Assembly: GCA_029204225.1 (NCBI GenBank)
Contig: CM055097.1
Coordinates: forward strand, 43,926,942 to 43,990,941
Length of the DNA: 64,000 nt
From: Diphasiastrum complanatum
Taxonomy: Eukaryota; Streptophyta; Lycopodiopsida; Lycopodiales; Lycopodiaceae
Reading direction: 5' to 3'
Under the pieces are notes generated by a model that made no database searches, was not told the origin of the DNA, and saw nothing but the letters and a program-made list of their open reading frames with translations. The position numbers and the translations under genes are program-made. How positions within the stretch are numbered: position 1 is the stretch's first letter; each line of letters starts with the position of its first letter. This document shows positions 23,601 to 35,713 of this stretch, piece after piece.

Positions 23601-25740
23601 AGGGGTGTTCTCTATGGGCTGATTCTGTGATCAATCTATATGGGCGCGGCCAGGCAAAGGTCCTTTGGCGGGACTATCTCAAAGGGGGAACTTGTCTTTG
23701 TTACCTGTTAGTAAACCTGCCTGAGTGTCGTGCTTGCATTTATTCGTGGTGAGTCTTAGTACTCGTGCTTTGTCTGGTTTGCATGATTGCTTGTGATACA
23801 AGGAGCTGATGGCTCGAGAAGGAACCTTTCTTTTGAAGGCTGACACCATCAAACAAAGAGGACTACAGAATCTGTGGGGCGGATTTGCAGTTCAAGTACT
23901 CGCACGTGAACGGCAACGAAACAACTCAATGTTTGCAATGGATGGATGGCTAGCCTGTTTCTTGGGTTAGTTTCATTTGCGACAACGCCCACCAGATGCA
24001 AGCAGGACGTCAAAAGTTGGAAAGGGCAATTTCAGGGGAGATCTTCTATGGAGCAGTTGGTCTTCATTTGGGATGGCCACCTTCGGAACTGAAACTCACT
24101 GAGCATGGGTGATATCCAATGTCAGTTGGGTTTTTCCTCAAGGGGAAAGACTAGGATCCTCTTCAGAGATTGGCAACAAGTTGGATCGAGCCATAATCCT
24201 AGCAGATGGGAAGCAAAGTGTTAGAAAGGCTTTTTGTCCGAAGAATTCTACTCTAAGTCTGGTCAGCTGATTTTATAAGTGGAGGGGGAACTATCACACA
24301 CACCTCTCTCTTGGGCAAATTTTGAATGAAAGTTGATTAAAACGGGGGCAAATTCAAGGTAACCTAGCCATACTCACACGAGGAGACTGGCGAATTTTGG
24401 ACCTAATAAGTTGACAAGTTTTTGTTGTGGAAAGGAAAGCTTGTTATAGGCTTTCTCTGGACCAGCAATGATGAGGAGACATAATGAGTACGCTGACTTG
24501 TGTTACGTGTAAAACAGCTGATCAAGGAAGGACCTGTGAAAGTTGAGTTTTGCATGAGAGACTTGGTACTTCGAGCGGACGCTAAGGGACAGTTCGTATT
24601 GAAAATCGGACTAGTGCAAACTTTGGGTGCATGTGTCTGATTCAAAGAGCTTGAAGCCAAGCTAGATGTACACTTCTTGTTTTGACTGTGAGGCAACTGA
24701 CCAGTGATGGAATTGTAAAAGTTAAGTTTTGCGCGACGGACATGGCACTTCAAAACGAACACGAAGAGATAGTTCGTATGCGGATCAAACTGGTGTGACC
24801 CCTTGGCTCTCCACGAGGTCAATGGTTACATTTGGATTGATTCAAAGACAGCTACTTCAAGCTAAGTGAGAGGTGCATTGCGGAGTACTCAAACTTTGCC
24901 TACCTCAAAGAGCCAAAAATGAAAAATATCAAGATCAGGCTGGGACAAGGAGAGAAATCAAGGTGCAGAAGCAACAAGGCACGGAGTGGACCATAAAGTG
25001 GGCAATCAAACGATAAATCCTTTGGCTCAAGGAGCCTTGATACATGTGCGGAACTGATCAAATCAAGAGCTCAGGGAGCTCAACACAAAGTGCATCAAGG
25101 ACAAATCAGGAGCTCAAAGGAGTTCCAAAGTCAAAAGTCAGAAGCGATAGGGGCGAACATTTCATAGAAAGGCCTCTATCACTAGTTAATAAGGTTCTTG
25201 GGTTTTACGTAAGCGATATAAAATCTACGCTTTTCCCAGACAAAGAGATATTTTTCAAGTTATGTAATTTTTCAGTACAAAGAGCTGAGCCTCCGACTTG
25301 TGGTGTGCCAGCTTCAATGTTAATAAAAAGTGGCCAGTAAATTGAGTACTGTGCCAAGTAGCTTAAATGTATAGTTATTTTAATTGGGACACACCTTTAC
25401 TTTAATTTGACATCTGATGAGGACATCAGATTTTATAAAGAGGGTGGATGTTGTAAAGCTACCTCTACAAGCTTTACTTCCGGTGCCACAGGGGCCAACA
25501 TTGTCCCCGGTGCTAGCAGCGCCATTGCTGCTCCCGGCGTCGCTCCCGGCGCCACTGTGACCAGAATCCAGCCGGCGCCAAGTTCCTATGGCTGAAAATC
25601 TTTGGTCGGTTCTAGCAAAGTCCATAGAGCTCAGATCGATGTGCAATCACCTCACACGATCTAGGCATGATTAAAGGAAGCCTGGAGATCAATAAATTCT
25701 AGAAAGAGAAAATGACTTTCTAGAGAGAGAAAACGTGCTT

Positions 25741-26655
25741 TACCAGCCTGGGTAGAGTACTTGGCATGAGGGGAGGTGGCGAATCCCACCAATACTATAG
25801 GGGAGTGCGGGTTGCGACTCAGGGCGAGCTCCAACCAAGTCTCAGCCTCCCTTGCTGGAATGTTGTCCTAGCACTCGCCTTGGCATGCCAGTGTCCCGGA
25901 GACTAGGGTCGGCCACACACTTGAAATGTAACCTTCTCAGATTTATCAATAAAGTGGGATTTTCCTCAAAATGACTCTGATTACCTTCTGGGTTTCAGCG
26001 TTCGGTAAAAGTGCCAGTTGTAAGGCCGCTTCAAACTTTTTTTTCTTTGGCACATAGTTGAGGGTCGTATCCCGGGACGCCAGCGGTATGCCGTCGGGAC
26101 CATTCGGTTCGCCAGCGGTATGCTGTCGGGACCATTTGGTCCAGGAACTGGTTGTCTCCATATCTGTCTCGGCTTGTGGTTCTGAGTGTTCCTTGCATGA
26201 ACATGAATGGGTTAAGCTCTTGGGGAATGGGCTAGAACCTGTCAGCTAAGTTGGATGGCTTGCTTGGGTGGAAGTTACCTGTTTATGGCTGTCCAGTCTG
26301 GCGTGGCGCCAGATTGGCTTTCAGCGCTCGTGATGAAGCTTTCAGTTGGTTAAGTCTGATGTAAGTCAGACCGCTTGCTTGGAATGGATGTTACTCGTTT
26401 GTAACGAAGCTTTGAGTTGGTTAAGTTTGATGTATGTCGGGCGGCTGACGCGGAGGGAAGTCACCCACATTGGGACCCCGATTTGGCATGGCGCCAGGTT
26501 GGATCTCAATGTTGGTTTCAGAACTTCAAGTTGGTTAAGTCTGTTCTTTGTTGGCGAGTTGGCTGCTTGTATGTCAAGTGGGTTTGGATGGCAAGAGTTG
26601 AAGGCTGGGAAGCTAAGTCGTGGTTCCCGGCTCCCTTTGGGATGCCTGCGCTACA
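25741..26655 (+). repeat. Right LTR of the non-coding element
   Basis: Second copy of 22201-23114 with the same GCTACA end. It is followed by unrelated sequence without a PBS, as expected for a 3' LTR. Confidence 0.8.
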
Positions 26656-28604
26656 CAACGCCTGGTGGTACAATCAATGCACTGAAAATAAGAGCAGCGA
26701 CCTCTGATACCTGTGAACTAAGCATGGCTGGCCTCCTGCATGAAGCTGTATTACATCCCAAAGTTAGTGTGACCTCCAGCAAGAGCAGTTAACGACTACA
26801 TATCCGCCCTCACAGACTATCACGAGGAACAAGAATTTTACATCCCTGAGTCCACAGTCGGGTCAAAGCATCATCACTCATATCCAGACTACAGAAACGT
26901 AACGCATGTCCGCGCGATCCTGCTACATGCTTGTAAGCACATCACCTACCTCAGGGACAACCACTGATATACCCTCACCCAGTGCCACAGCCAGATCCGT
27001 GGATGAATACACCCCACCTGCACTGGTTTTGAGTGTTTGATCACTGACAGACGATCCGACCAAGGTTGCTATGTGCTGTTACATGCAGATCGCTATCTGT
27101 AATACTTCGTTCAGAGATAGGAATATAGCTTTTACTACTCAAGGTGGAGATAGCTTTACTAATCACGTGGTGAAAACTCGATGACCTACAACCTATCTGT
27201 CTTCTTGCAGACTCCATATCTGTCAGTCCACTCTATCCATGAGGAGCCATTATCATGGGGCCATTAAGAATTATCAACATCACGCTTCTGCTCCGGTCTA
27301 TGAATCTCGTAGACAATCCATCGTGGAGTAGAAACAAGCATTAAAGCATGGTGGATCAGATGAAAAGGCAGGCAACGGCCGTTGCAAACCCAACGTTCTG
27401 AAATTTGTATTCGGCTTGTTGGATCTCCATGTCTGCTATCCCCGGTTAGTTCGATGCACCTGGGTTAGAGGTTCAGAACGACGCGCTATCAGTATGGGTT
27501 ACTTAAATGGTTTACCTTTTGGGTTCATGACTCATGGGTAAAGTGAAAGTTTTGGTGAAATGATGATATGACGGATGGACGAGCACTCATGACTTGACGG
27601 CCAAGGGCATACCGGTTTTCTTTCTTTCCACATAAGGTATAATTTTTGGTTCCTTGTTAAACCATGTCTTTTTACATTCGTAAGCTCTCGTGTTCTCATT
27701 TTTGGAACCTCGTGGGCTTTGTTAACTTAGCATAACCGTGACGTGGCTTGGCCACGATCTTAAAATGGTATTGTTATCCTGGTATTGATTTATTTCATGA
27801 TGATCAAGATAGCATGTTAGTCGTGTCTCTTCATAGTATGCTCACAATTATCGAAGAGTAAACTCTCTACGAACATTATGCTTAGGTTGTAAGACTCAAG
27901 TTGATGTTGTATTTAGAAATGAGATATTTTGTGTGTACTTAAGTCATTGGCCCGACCTCTTTGAAATAGAAGAGCAGGTTGTCACCGTGCGTGGTTGAAA
28001 TAGGAGTCAGCATAGTCACCTCCATCGTTGGAACTGCCTAGCGAAATACCTAGGCCTAGCGATTGGCAAAATACCACCGCCTATCAAACAAGGCGGCGAG
28101 TATAACTGGCACCCCCACGTTGCACGACAAGTAACAAAGAGATGACATCCTATTTCTATTTTGGTGTATGTGTAGTAGCTTCATTTCGTGTGCCTTAAAA
28201 TTGTTGATTGAGTGCTCAGAGACATCTTACAAAAATTGTAAGCACCACCCTCTTTACCACGCACAGTCATATGGTTGATTTAAGATCCTAAACTCTGACA
28301 GAACGTGTTCACACTACATGGAAAGAGCTAGGGGAGGAAAGCCAGGGAGCTAGGATTATCACCCTCACCTAGAGCTACGATATGGGAAGACAGGATCAAT
28401 ACGATCAAGAATGCTGTTAAACCTCCTTGCAGTCGTGCCTTTGGGGGCCTGGAAAACCCTCATCAGCTGGGGAGCACAGGGTGGTTGAGATGGCCCTCGG
28501 GATTGGAAGCGGCATTCCCCAATCACTCGCGTAAGGGCAGTGTGGGCCCTTCCCCAGTAGGGCTTCCTGGCTAGACCAATCTCCCGTGGGAATTTCCCCT
28601 ATCA
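26656..28604. other. No recognised gene
   Basis: No coding motif, RNA gene or repeat pair that I can identify. Frames are short and broken on both strands. Mixed, mildly GC-rich composition suggests old transposon sequence, but no landmark supports a class. Confidence 0.3.
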
Positions 28605-28768
28605 CCATTCAGAGGGTGGGTACAAGGCCCTTGAAGCCACTATTCAACTTTTTTTCCATTGAGAGGGTGAGTACAAGTTCAAACACCCTTTGAAGCCACT
28701 ACTCAACTTCTTTTCATTGAGAGAGTGGGTACAAAGGCTGTGTGAACCCACTCTTCAACTCCTTTTTA
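28605..28768. repeat. Three tandem units of about 52-58 bp
   Basis: The unit ATTGAGAGGGTGAGTACAAG...TTGAAGCCACT.CTCAACTTCTTTT occurs three times in a row with substitutions and small gaps. Confidence 0.75.
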
Positions 28769-29559
28769 GGGAACTCCTTTTTAGGGGAACACACGTTCTA
28801 GAAATATAAATGGATGGAGTCATATTGGGCCATGGAACATGGCTCTTATTTGGGTTCAACGAGTGTTTCCAAAGTCAGGCAACAAATTTTAAGATTGGAA
28901 AGAAGATTTTTCTCTCAAAAGTAAATTTTCCACCAATCAATGTGGCATATTTGGGAGCAACTTATAGCTAATTGTGACTCATGACGGAGGCCTCACACAG
29001 GGCCCAACACAAATCCACTAGCTTAAAAATATTCATGGTGGTGGAAAGAGGAATCAACATTTTATGCATTGTGAGTAAAAGTTCAGTCATGGTGCTGCAA
29101 TAAAATAGGGTTGACTCTGTGGAAGGTGTACTAAAGCCTATGTCAAACAAACAATAATATTCACCAACTGCAAAAAAATACATTTACGTTTATTGGAATG
29201 TACATAAGTACATATACATATACACATACACATACACATACACAGTTTATGACCTGGAACTCCATGAAGAGTGTTAATGGATGGGCTCTAATTTTGCAAT
29301 GTTTTCCAGAAACCAAATCTAGTTAAATGTCTTTTTGCTCCAATGGGAAGAATTAGGGATGCATCTTGTTTGTCAAGTTGCACCTTAGTGTTTCTTGCCA
29401 TCTAACCAAATCAAGAGAGAGGAGAGAGATTGGATTATGAAGGCTTTGGTGTGCTATAATAATCGCTAGAGATACACAATTGTATCACTCAATATTAAGT
29501 AAAAAAGTTGTGATGAAAAAATTGAATAGTAATTTGTATTCTCTCCCAGATTTCGATGT
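28769..29559. other. No recognised gene; short (CATA/CACA)n run
   Basis: AT-rich and non-coding as far as I can see. A CATATA/CACATA microsatellite lies at about 29200-29243. Confidence 0.35.
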
Positions 29560-29769
29560 TAAATTAAAGAACTAAGCTCCTACCTATCCAGATAATAGAA
29601 AATCTTTATTTTTACCCTCGTTAAACTACAGAAACTATGTTTTTGTTTTACCCTGGTTTCATCAGTGTCAGATTTTGAGTCTGAGAGTTCGGCCAAGGTC
29701 ATTTTTGAAGAATTTGTCAGAAAAAACCTAATTAGAGAGTTTTTTTTTTTTTTCAAGAATAGCACTGTT

Positions 29770-29807
29770 GAACTTTCGCTGAGTGAATCTTCACCTAGGG
29801 AACCTTC
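29770..29807 (+). promoter_or_regulatory. Phased GAANNTTC array, heat-shock-element-like
   Basis: GAACTTTC (29770), GAATCTTC (29785) and GAACCTTC (29800) are exactly 15 bp apart. In 5-bp nGAAn steps this fills six of eight positions, the pattern of a gapped heat-shock element. It lies about 260 bp upstream of gag. Function is inferred from sequence only. Confidence 0.5.
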
Positions 29808-30063
29808 GCCAGTTCTATTTTTAGGTTCTGATTTTCCAGATCAAGTCCCTGTCAAATTTTGGGTCAAATCCGGTACAGTCTGATTTTGATTCTGAGAAAA
29901 TTTTCATTTTTGAGAAGTATCGATTGATAAAATTTCGGAATCTTTTCACAATATAGGAATCTGATTCTTGTCAAGTGGAAGAGATCTAGCAGATCTGATC
30001 TGAGATAGTTTTGATTGAAAATCTAGATCCAATCTCATTGTCTGCTTGATTTAATTTGTAAAT

Positions 30064-30960
30064 ATGGCTGCCCGTAGAGGTGCTCCTCATGAAGTCAATC
30101 CAATTATGGTTAGAAGAACACCTCGTTTGGATCTACCCAAATACAATGGACTAACAGATCCAGTTAGATTTCTTCAGATCTATTCTGAATCTTGTGAAGT
30201 CTATGACAAAAGAATTTTCCAAGATAAACTTAAGCTTTTTCCTATGGCCTTAACAGATGCAACACAAGATTGGTACTATAATCAAGATGAAACTGAGCGT
30301 ACATATTGGGAGACTGTTAAATGAGCCCTTATCACACGATTCAAACCTCGGAAGTTTATGGAAGACTCTTTTCTACTTTTAAGTAAAATTAAAATGGAAA
30401 AGCGAAAAATGGTTCAAAATTATATTGAATGGGTAAAACGCCTCAAATCTGAGTGCGAACCTGAGCTGATTAACGAAAATGCCATGATTATGTGGTTTTT
30501 GTCAGGTCTACCTAGAAGGATCAGACGTGAGCTGAAACGCCATAATGAGTATGCAATTTTGCAAAATGCTATGGATGATGCAATTCGGGAGGATGATGAA
30601 AATTCAGACGATGAGCCGAATATCAGTATGTTGTCTTATACAGCAGGGTAGACCACTACGACATCCACCACTATTGCATCAATGAATGTCAATGCTACTA
30701 CAGAATGATGCTCAATGAGTTCGAGAAACTCGGGAAGAACCAGCAGAAACAGATGGAAAAGTTGCAGTCACAATTTGATGAGAAGATCAAAGCACTGGAA
30801 GATTTTCATGGACAAGCGAACAAGGAACCTTAGAAGTTTGCAAAGACTTTTTCTACCAGGGAAAACGTCAGGTGTTCTATTTGTACATGAAATCACACAG
30901 TGAATGAGTGTCCTCAATCAAAAAACGAATGGAAATCAGTATATGCCAAAGGGAAAGCAA
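30064..30960 (+). pseudogene. Gypsy Gag remnant (copy 1)
   Basis: Starts at ATG 30064 (AARRGAPHEVNP) and reads as a retrotransposon Gag: RTPRLDLPKYNGLTDP, then FPMALTDATQDWYY and MEKRKMVQNYIEWVKRLKSE, ending with FLSGLPRRIRRELKRH, the usual plant gypsy capsid features. TGA at 30322-30324 and TAG at 30649-30651 interrupt it. The frame then shifts to a coiled-coil stretch (LQSQFDEKIKALEDFHGQ) and a zinc knuckle at 30873-30911 of the form C-X2-C-X3-H-X4-C, one residue shorter than the common CCHC box and itself interrupted by a TGA. The protein would package the element's RNA; this copy cannot make it intact. Confidence 0.88.
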
Positions 30961-32125
30961 CATTATCTAGCCGACCATGTTTCGCAAATAGAATCTGCAC
31001 CAGTTAATATTGAGGTGGATGATGAATTACCAAACGCTGCATTATTCTATGTAGAAGCAGTACCTGAGTGGGCAGCGGATATTGTTGAGTACCTAATGCT
31101 AGGACAACTGAATGACTCTTTGACGAAAGTACAGACAAGGCAATGGATTCATAAGACTCAACCTTATCAATTGATTGCAAGACAATCGTGGATCAGACAA
31201 TATTCTATGAAGATGTGTTTTACCGCATGAAATACCAGATTTAATCACGTTTTTACATGATGGCATGGGCGGAGGACACTTCTCTACATATATTACTGTT
31301 CGCAAACTTTTGCAATCAGGTTGTTGGTGGCCTATGCTTCATAAGGACACATAAAATTATATTCAGACATGTGATGTTTGCCAGCGAGCACGATGGCCTA
31401 CTAGACAGAACTATGAACCCTTACATCCGGTTTTATCGCAAGCGCCGTTTGAAAAATGGGGACTGGATTATGTTGGTCCTATTCATCCTGTTGCGCGAGG
31501 ATCTCAGGCCCGATACATTATCGTAGCAATTGATTATATGACCAAGTGGGTTGAAGCCAAAGCTATCAAAGTTGCTGAATCTTCCAATAAGATTCTTTGC
31601 ACTATTATGACGAAAACAATTGAAGCGAGTCGATCTGATTGGAAACATAAACTTCATGCAGCATTATGGGCATTCAGAATTGCCTACAAAAATATTACAA
31701 ATCAAACACCCTTTTAATTGGTTTATGGTCAAGATGTTGTCATGCCGATTGAATTTTTAATACCATCTTTACGCATAGCAGCAACAAAACGGTTAAATGA
31801 TGATAAGTCATTGAAGCGTTGCACAAATTGTGTGAAACAAGATTGATGGTAGTTCATGCGTTAGCAGCAGAGAAAGCCCGTCGTAAGACATGGCATGATC
31901 GTCGATTACACAAAAAGAATCTGAAAGCAGGAGATCTCACACTGACGTACAAAATCAAGCTGATCAAGAAAAAAAATTTACCGGTGAAGGCTTGTATAAA
32001 GTGAAGGAATTTCTAAACCATGGAGTAGTGATTCTTGAGCACTTGGACGGAAAACGATTTGATACTCCTGTGAATGGCAGCCGATTATGCAAGTTTTGGC
32101 AGCCTACTCCCGCCAGTTCAACAAA
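30961..32125 (+). pseudogene. Gypsy RNase H end plus integrase, catalytic core deleted (copy 1)
   Basis: After gag the sequence jumps to the last part of RNase H (VPEWAADIVEYL, about 31065) and HKTQPYQLIARQ. Then comes the integrase zinc finger HDGMGGGHFS...CDVCQRA (31255-31395) and the first catalytic Asp in LDYVGPIHP (about 31465). The segment with the second Asp and the Glu is missing: VAESSNKILC is followed directly by SDWKHKLHAALWAFR (about 31610-31670). The C-terminal domain follows (RRKTWHDRRLHKK, then GVVILEHLDGKRFDTPVNGS). Several stops and frameshifts are present. Protease, RT and most of RNase H are absent. Confidence 0.85.
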
Positions 32126-32385
32126 CATGATCCAAATGATTTTTATTTTTATTTGTTTTCAATTTTTTGTTTTTCACTACTTAATTGTTAATTTTGTTTG
32201 GAAAAGACAGTAAAAAAAAAAAAAAAAAGAGAGAAAGAAAGATTGATGAGAAAAAGTCAGAAAAGTCATCAGAATGACAAAAGAAGAAAGAAAGTATTTT
32301 CAAAAAGATATTTTTTGATGGAAAATGACTTATAAAATCACTGTTTCGGTCATATGTTGCCTATACAGTATTGGAAACCTTCGCT

Positions 32386-32656
32386 GAACTTTCAGATTGT
32401 ACATCCACTTCAGATATATCTATACTGACTTGGGCGAAGGTTCTTTTCCAGAAAAAGTACCTATTTTTTAGTTAGGCGAATGATCAGCAATATGCCATTT
32501 TGGGAACCTTTGCCGAGCACCTTACTCTCCTGAGAAACCTTCGCTGACATGCTAGATGGCCTTAAAATGTCAAAATTAGGTTGGCTATAGGTCCAGAGTC
32601 TAAAAGTTGCATTTATGACAGTACTTTGAGCGAAGGATCCTCTTGGGCGAAGGTTC
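32386..32656 (+). promoter_or_regulatory. Cluster of ACCTTCGC / GCGAAGGT words in the spacer (copy 1)
   Basis: In the non-coding spacer between integrase and the downstream frame, the word ACCTTCGC or its complement occurs repeatedly in both orientations. Three instances contain exact GAANNTTC (32386, 32436 and 32649). The spacer is conserved in copy 2. It could drive the downstream frame, but no TATA box was placed. Confidence 0.35.
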
Positions 32657-32874
32657 ATCCTTTTCCATTTTTGTTCAGAACTGATAAGCCAAACTAGTAT
32701 TTAGTGTAATGGACCCTCCAAATTCACCTATAGTTGGCTGAATTTGATTCATTCCTCACTTGTGTTAGCGAAGATCTTGCCAATTTTTTCAGTGACCAAA
32801 GCCTTCAAAACTTTCTGTACTATTTTTTGATATACACTCGTGCTCATTATTCTCAGTTTTTGTTCTTTTCCATC

Positions 32875-35713
32875 ATGTCTTCCACAGATACGTCTCAGTC
32901 ACCGCGTTATACTATCCATCGTGATGTCCTATCTACAACGAATATCATGATCCTTCCTAGCACAAGCATGGTCACTCAATGGATGACCCTTGCGGAGCCT
33001 CTGCTTACTGCAATGGGTATTCATGAGAGAGCCTTCTTAGGGAGAATCAACATGGATTTTATTACTCTTGCCTTCAATACTTGGAAGGAGGAGAAATCCA
33101 AGTTTTACATTACTTTCCAAGGAGCCACACACAAGGTGCGCATGACTGAGGCCGCCCTTGCTGCCATAGGGATAGCATCTAGTACCCAAGCCTCACCAAA
33201 CCATAAGCAAGCCAAACAGGCTATTAAGCCTTATATTGACATTACCAATGATTTGCACTGGACTAATGACGACTATCTTCTAGAAGCCATTACTGATCCG
33301 GCCATTTAGGCTGCTGCTCAGTTCCTTAACAATTTTCTGATGGTTGGCAACCTCAGGAAAGATCGAATTACTTCCTAGATTTTGCATAGAATAGTTGAGT
33401 CTCATGTCAAGATAGCCAAGGCTCCTCTGGAACCATGTAACTGGTTCAAGACCATTTTTGGAGAGCTCAAACGAGCCATCAAGAGCAATACCAAGCAGCA
33501 ATTTGTTGTTGGGCCTTTGTTGTCACTCCTAGCAGCCTCCCACCTTGAAAATAAAATACATGGTTTTTGTATGGATTCTGTGCTTTCTATCTATGAAGAA
33601 GCACTGGCCGAGTCATCTCAACAGACATCCAGCTCACATAGTCGGCATCGCCCATGCAGCGAGATCGTCATTCCTGACTCGCCTTCCGCGTCACGACGTC
33701 GTACTAGGCAAACATCTTCAGCTGCGCTTCCACCTCCTGCTACTATTCACACTGAACTAACTATTCTCCCCGCCTCTGATGCTTCCCTCGCCTCTGCTTC
33801 CTCTCACGGACAGTCTGTGACCATTGGGGCTACCATTTCCATCACAGCTGCCCAGGCCGCCTCACCTCCACACACAAAAGTTGTTTTCCTAAACACCCAA
33901 TATTTCATGGACATGTTCGACGATTCTGACCCTCTTGGGGCCTCATAAGTTTTTGTAATGCCCCAGAGCCCTACGCCCTTTGAACTCCAATCCCCTAGAA
34001 GAGGATTCGAACAGTTCCATTATACTCCTACTGGTTTTGACGACTCTTTTTAGATTAACCAGCAACCTCAAGTTGAAGCCGCACTAGCCACAATTCGGAT
34101 TGGACAAGCTGTCAAATCACCAAAGTAGTTCGACATCACAGTGTCTGAATGCTATGAAGAAGAAGACCTCTCTGAAGAAGAAGAGTTACAGGCACTTGTT
34201 CCACACCAACTAGGGACAATACCACCAGGTCCTTCTGCTACTACCACCTCCACAACAGTAGATTCTGGTGATGCTCTTGGTTTGGTCTCAAGTCTTGCGC
34301 AAGTGATCCAGTCTATGCTAGATAAGAAAAAAGAAATAGAACAGCGCATCTCAGATATGAGATCTGAGAATACTCTCATCAGCCAGAAAGTTATTCAGCG
34401 GAACAAAGAATTGAAGATTGCCAAGCAGCATGAAGCTAAGTTTGAAGCTGAGAAGAAGACGTCACAACAATTGGCTGATCGCTTGGAGGATTTTGTCGAT
34501 TCCCTACAGAATGCCCTCACAACCGCCCAAGATCAAGTGGACAGAGCTGTGCATGATGCAAAGCAACAGTTGCAGCTGCTCCAGGGTCAACTACAGATGG
34601 CTGAACAAGATCGCACATGTCTCCAAGGCGAATTGGATGCGACCACCCTTGAGCATGATGCGTATCTACAAACACAAATATCTGATCATCCGGTAACTCC
34701 GATGAAAATCACTATTTTTTCAAAAAAGGTTGAAACCTATAAAGTGGCGCTTCAAGGGCCACTTTGACAGATTCTAAGGTACAACTTCAACTGAGTTGGC
34801 AAAGGCTAAAGCAACTATCAACGCATATGAAAAGGTTGTCGCTCAGGTGTTGGAAGTTGGGCCTCAAATTTCAGTTCCGGTCATGTCGCAATTCTCCCCT
34901 CCACACCAAGCTGATGCACCTATGGATACATGGTTGGATTCGGGCATGGACCAGGGTGGAGCCCCTGAAGTTGAAGAACAACAGCCAGTTCCACAGGCAG
35001 TGCAACCAGGTCCATCTTCATCAAGGACCACACCATTGTTCAGAAGACCAATCAACGTCGAGGACCAGATCCAGAGCTTTTTAGCGCAACATCCTCATGA
35101 GTCCTTGTGTGGTGGTTGGGTCCTCAAGTTTAAGACCTCTGAAATAGTGGCCGACAATGAATTGGATTAAATAACCACATTGGGAGAGCAGCCAACTTGG
35201 AGAGTTACAGCTTTTGAGAAAACTTTAGAATCTATCAGGAGTTATGTGGCCAGCCCTTGCCAATTGCACGTAGATCCATATTATGTACCAAGGCCACGCA
35301 TGAATAAGTGGAAGGATTTGGGTTTGGCCATGGACAAAATTAATATCCATACGCCAAATTGGCCAATCATCTACCAACCTTACAACTGGAAAATTTCAGT
35401 GGATTTCCACTGGGCACTACAAGCGTACCAATCTGACAGTATATACACTCTCCCAATCTAATAGTGAGGCAATCGGCGCTTTTTGCAAAAGACTTGACTC
35501 TGTTGGCATCTGTGACAACGCGATGGGTGGCATTCGATCCAAATAAGCCAATGGCCTCAAAGAGCATCAAGGATCAGCTGTCGGTGGCTAGATTGTATTT
35601 CTGTGCCGCAATGATGGGAGGTTCCTGGGAATCTCGATTCACATCTTGGACAACTTCAAAGTGGATTGCCGGAGCCCACCGCTGTTTTTGCCGTACAATT
35701 TAGATTTCAACAC
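32875..35713 (+). pseudogene. Long extra ORF downstream of integrase, copy 1
   Basis: Proposed start ATG 32875 (SSTDTSQSPRYTIHRD); an upstream in-frame stretch (EFDSFLTC, about 32737) is also conserved between copies. It reads on with a few breaks: TAG at 33307, 33376, 34051 and 34126, a TAA near 33946, and frameshifts near 34750 and 35460. Parts in order: N-terminal domain with NTWKEEKSKFYITFQGATHK and AALAAIGI; LEPCNWFKTIFGELKRAIKS; Ser/Pro/Thr-rich linker (33600-33950); acidic EEEDLSEEEEL (34159-34190); a coiled coil rich in Glu, Lys, Gln and Ala (34270-34700); and a C-terminal domain with GGWVLKFKTSEI and VDPYYVPRP (35050-35700). No signal peptide or membrane segment is visible, so it does not look like an envelope protein. 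The C-terminus is cut by a deletion. I do not recognise the family; the N-terminal pattern only loosely recalls Athila ORF1-type proteins. Confidence 0.75.

Larger units (their letters stand above)
22201..26655 (+). mobile_element. Non-coding LTR retrotransposon (LARD-like)
   Basis: Two long direct repeats of about 915 bp (22201-23114 and 25741-26655), roughly 95% identical by eye, flank a 2.6-kb centre. The left repeat ends GCTACA, and two bases later a PBS-like TGGTATTAGAGCC follows. A purine-rich GAGAGAGAAAA precedes the right repeat. No gag, protease, RT or integrase motif can be read in the centre on either strand, so it would depend on enzymes of other elements. Flanking bases (CATGA and CAACG) do not form a clear target-site duplication, so the outer ends may be a few bases off or rearranged. 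The centre also holds a diverged duplication (about 24520-24620 against 24690-24790). Confidence 0.72.
29560..35713 (+). mobile_element. Athila/Tat-type gypsy element, copy 1 (internally deleted)
   Basis: A plus-strand element with 5' non-coding sequence, gag, the end of RNase H, a partial integrase, a spacer, and a long reading frame downstream of integrase. Protease, RT and most of RNase H are missing. From about 31800 onward it aligns with the second copy at 55190-59172 over about 4 kb, roughly 85-90% by eye. Its right end at about 35713 is a deletion junction: the frame stops matching copy 2 and joins the dispersed repeat. The left boundary is approximate and no LTR pair was found. Confidence 0.8.

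Noticed and set aside
24403-24822. Minus-strand gene in the centre of the non-coding LTR element
   Set aside because: The frame spans a diverged internal duplication and shows no motif; likely chance.
28605-28768. CRISPR-like or regulatory repeat array
   Set aside because: Three adjacent diverged units without spacers in a plant genome; a simple tandem duplication explains them.
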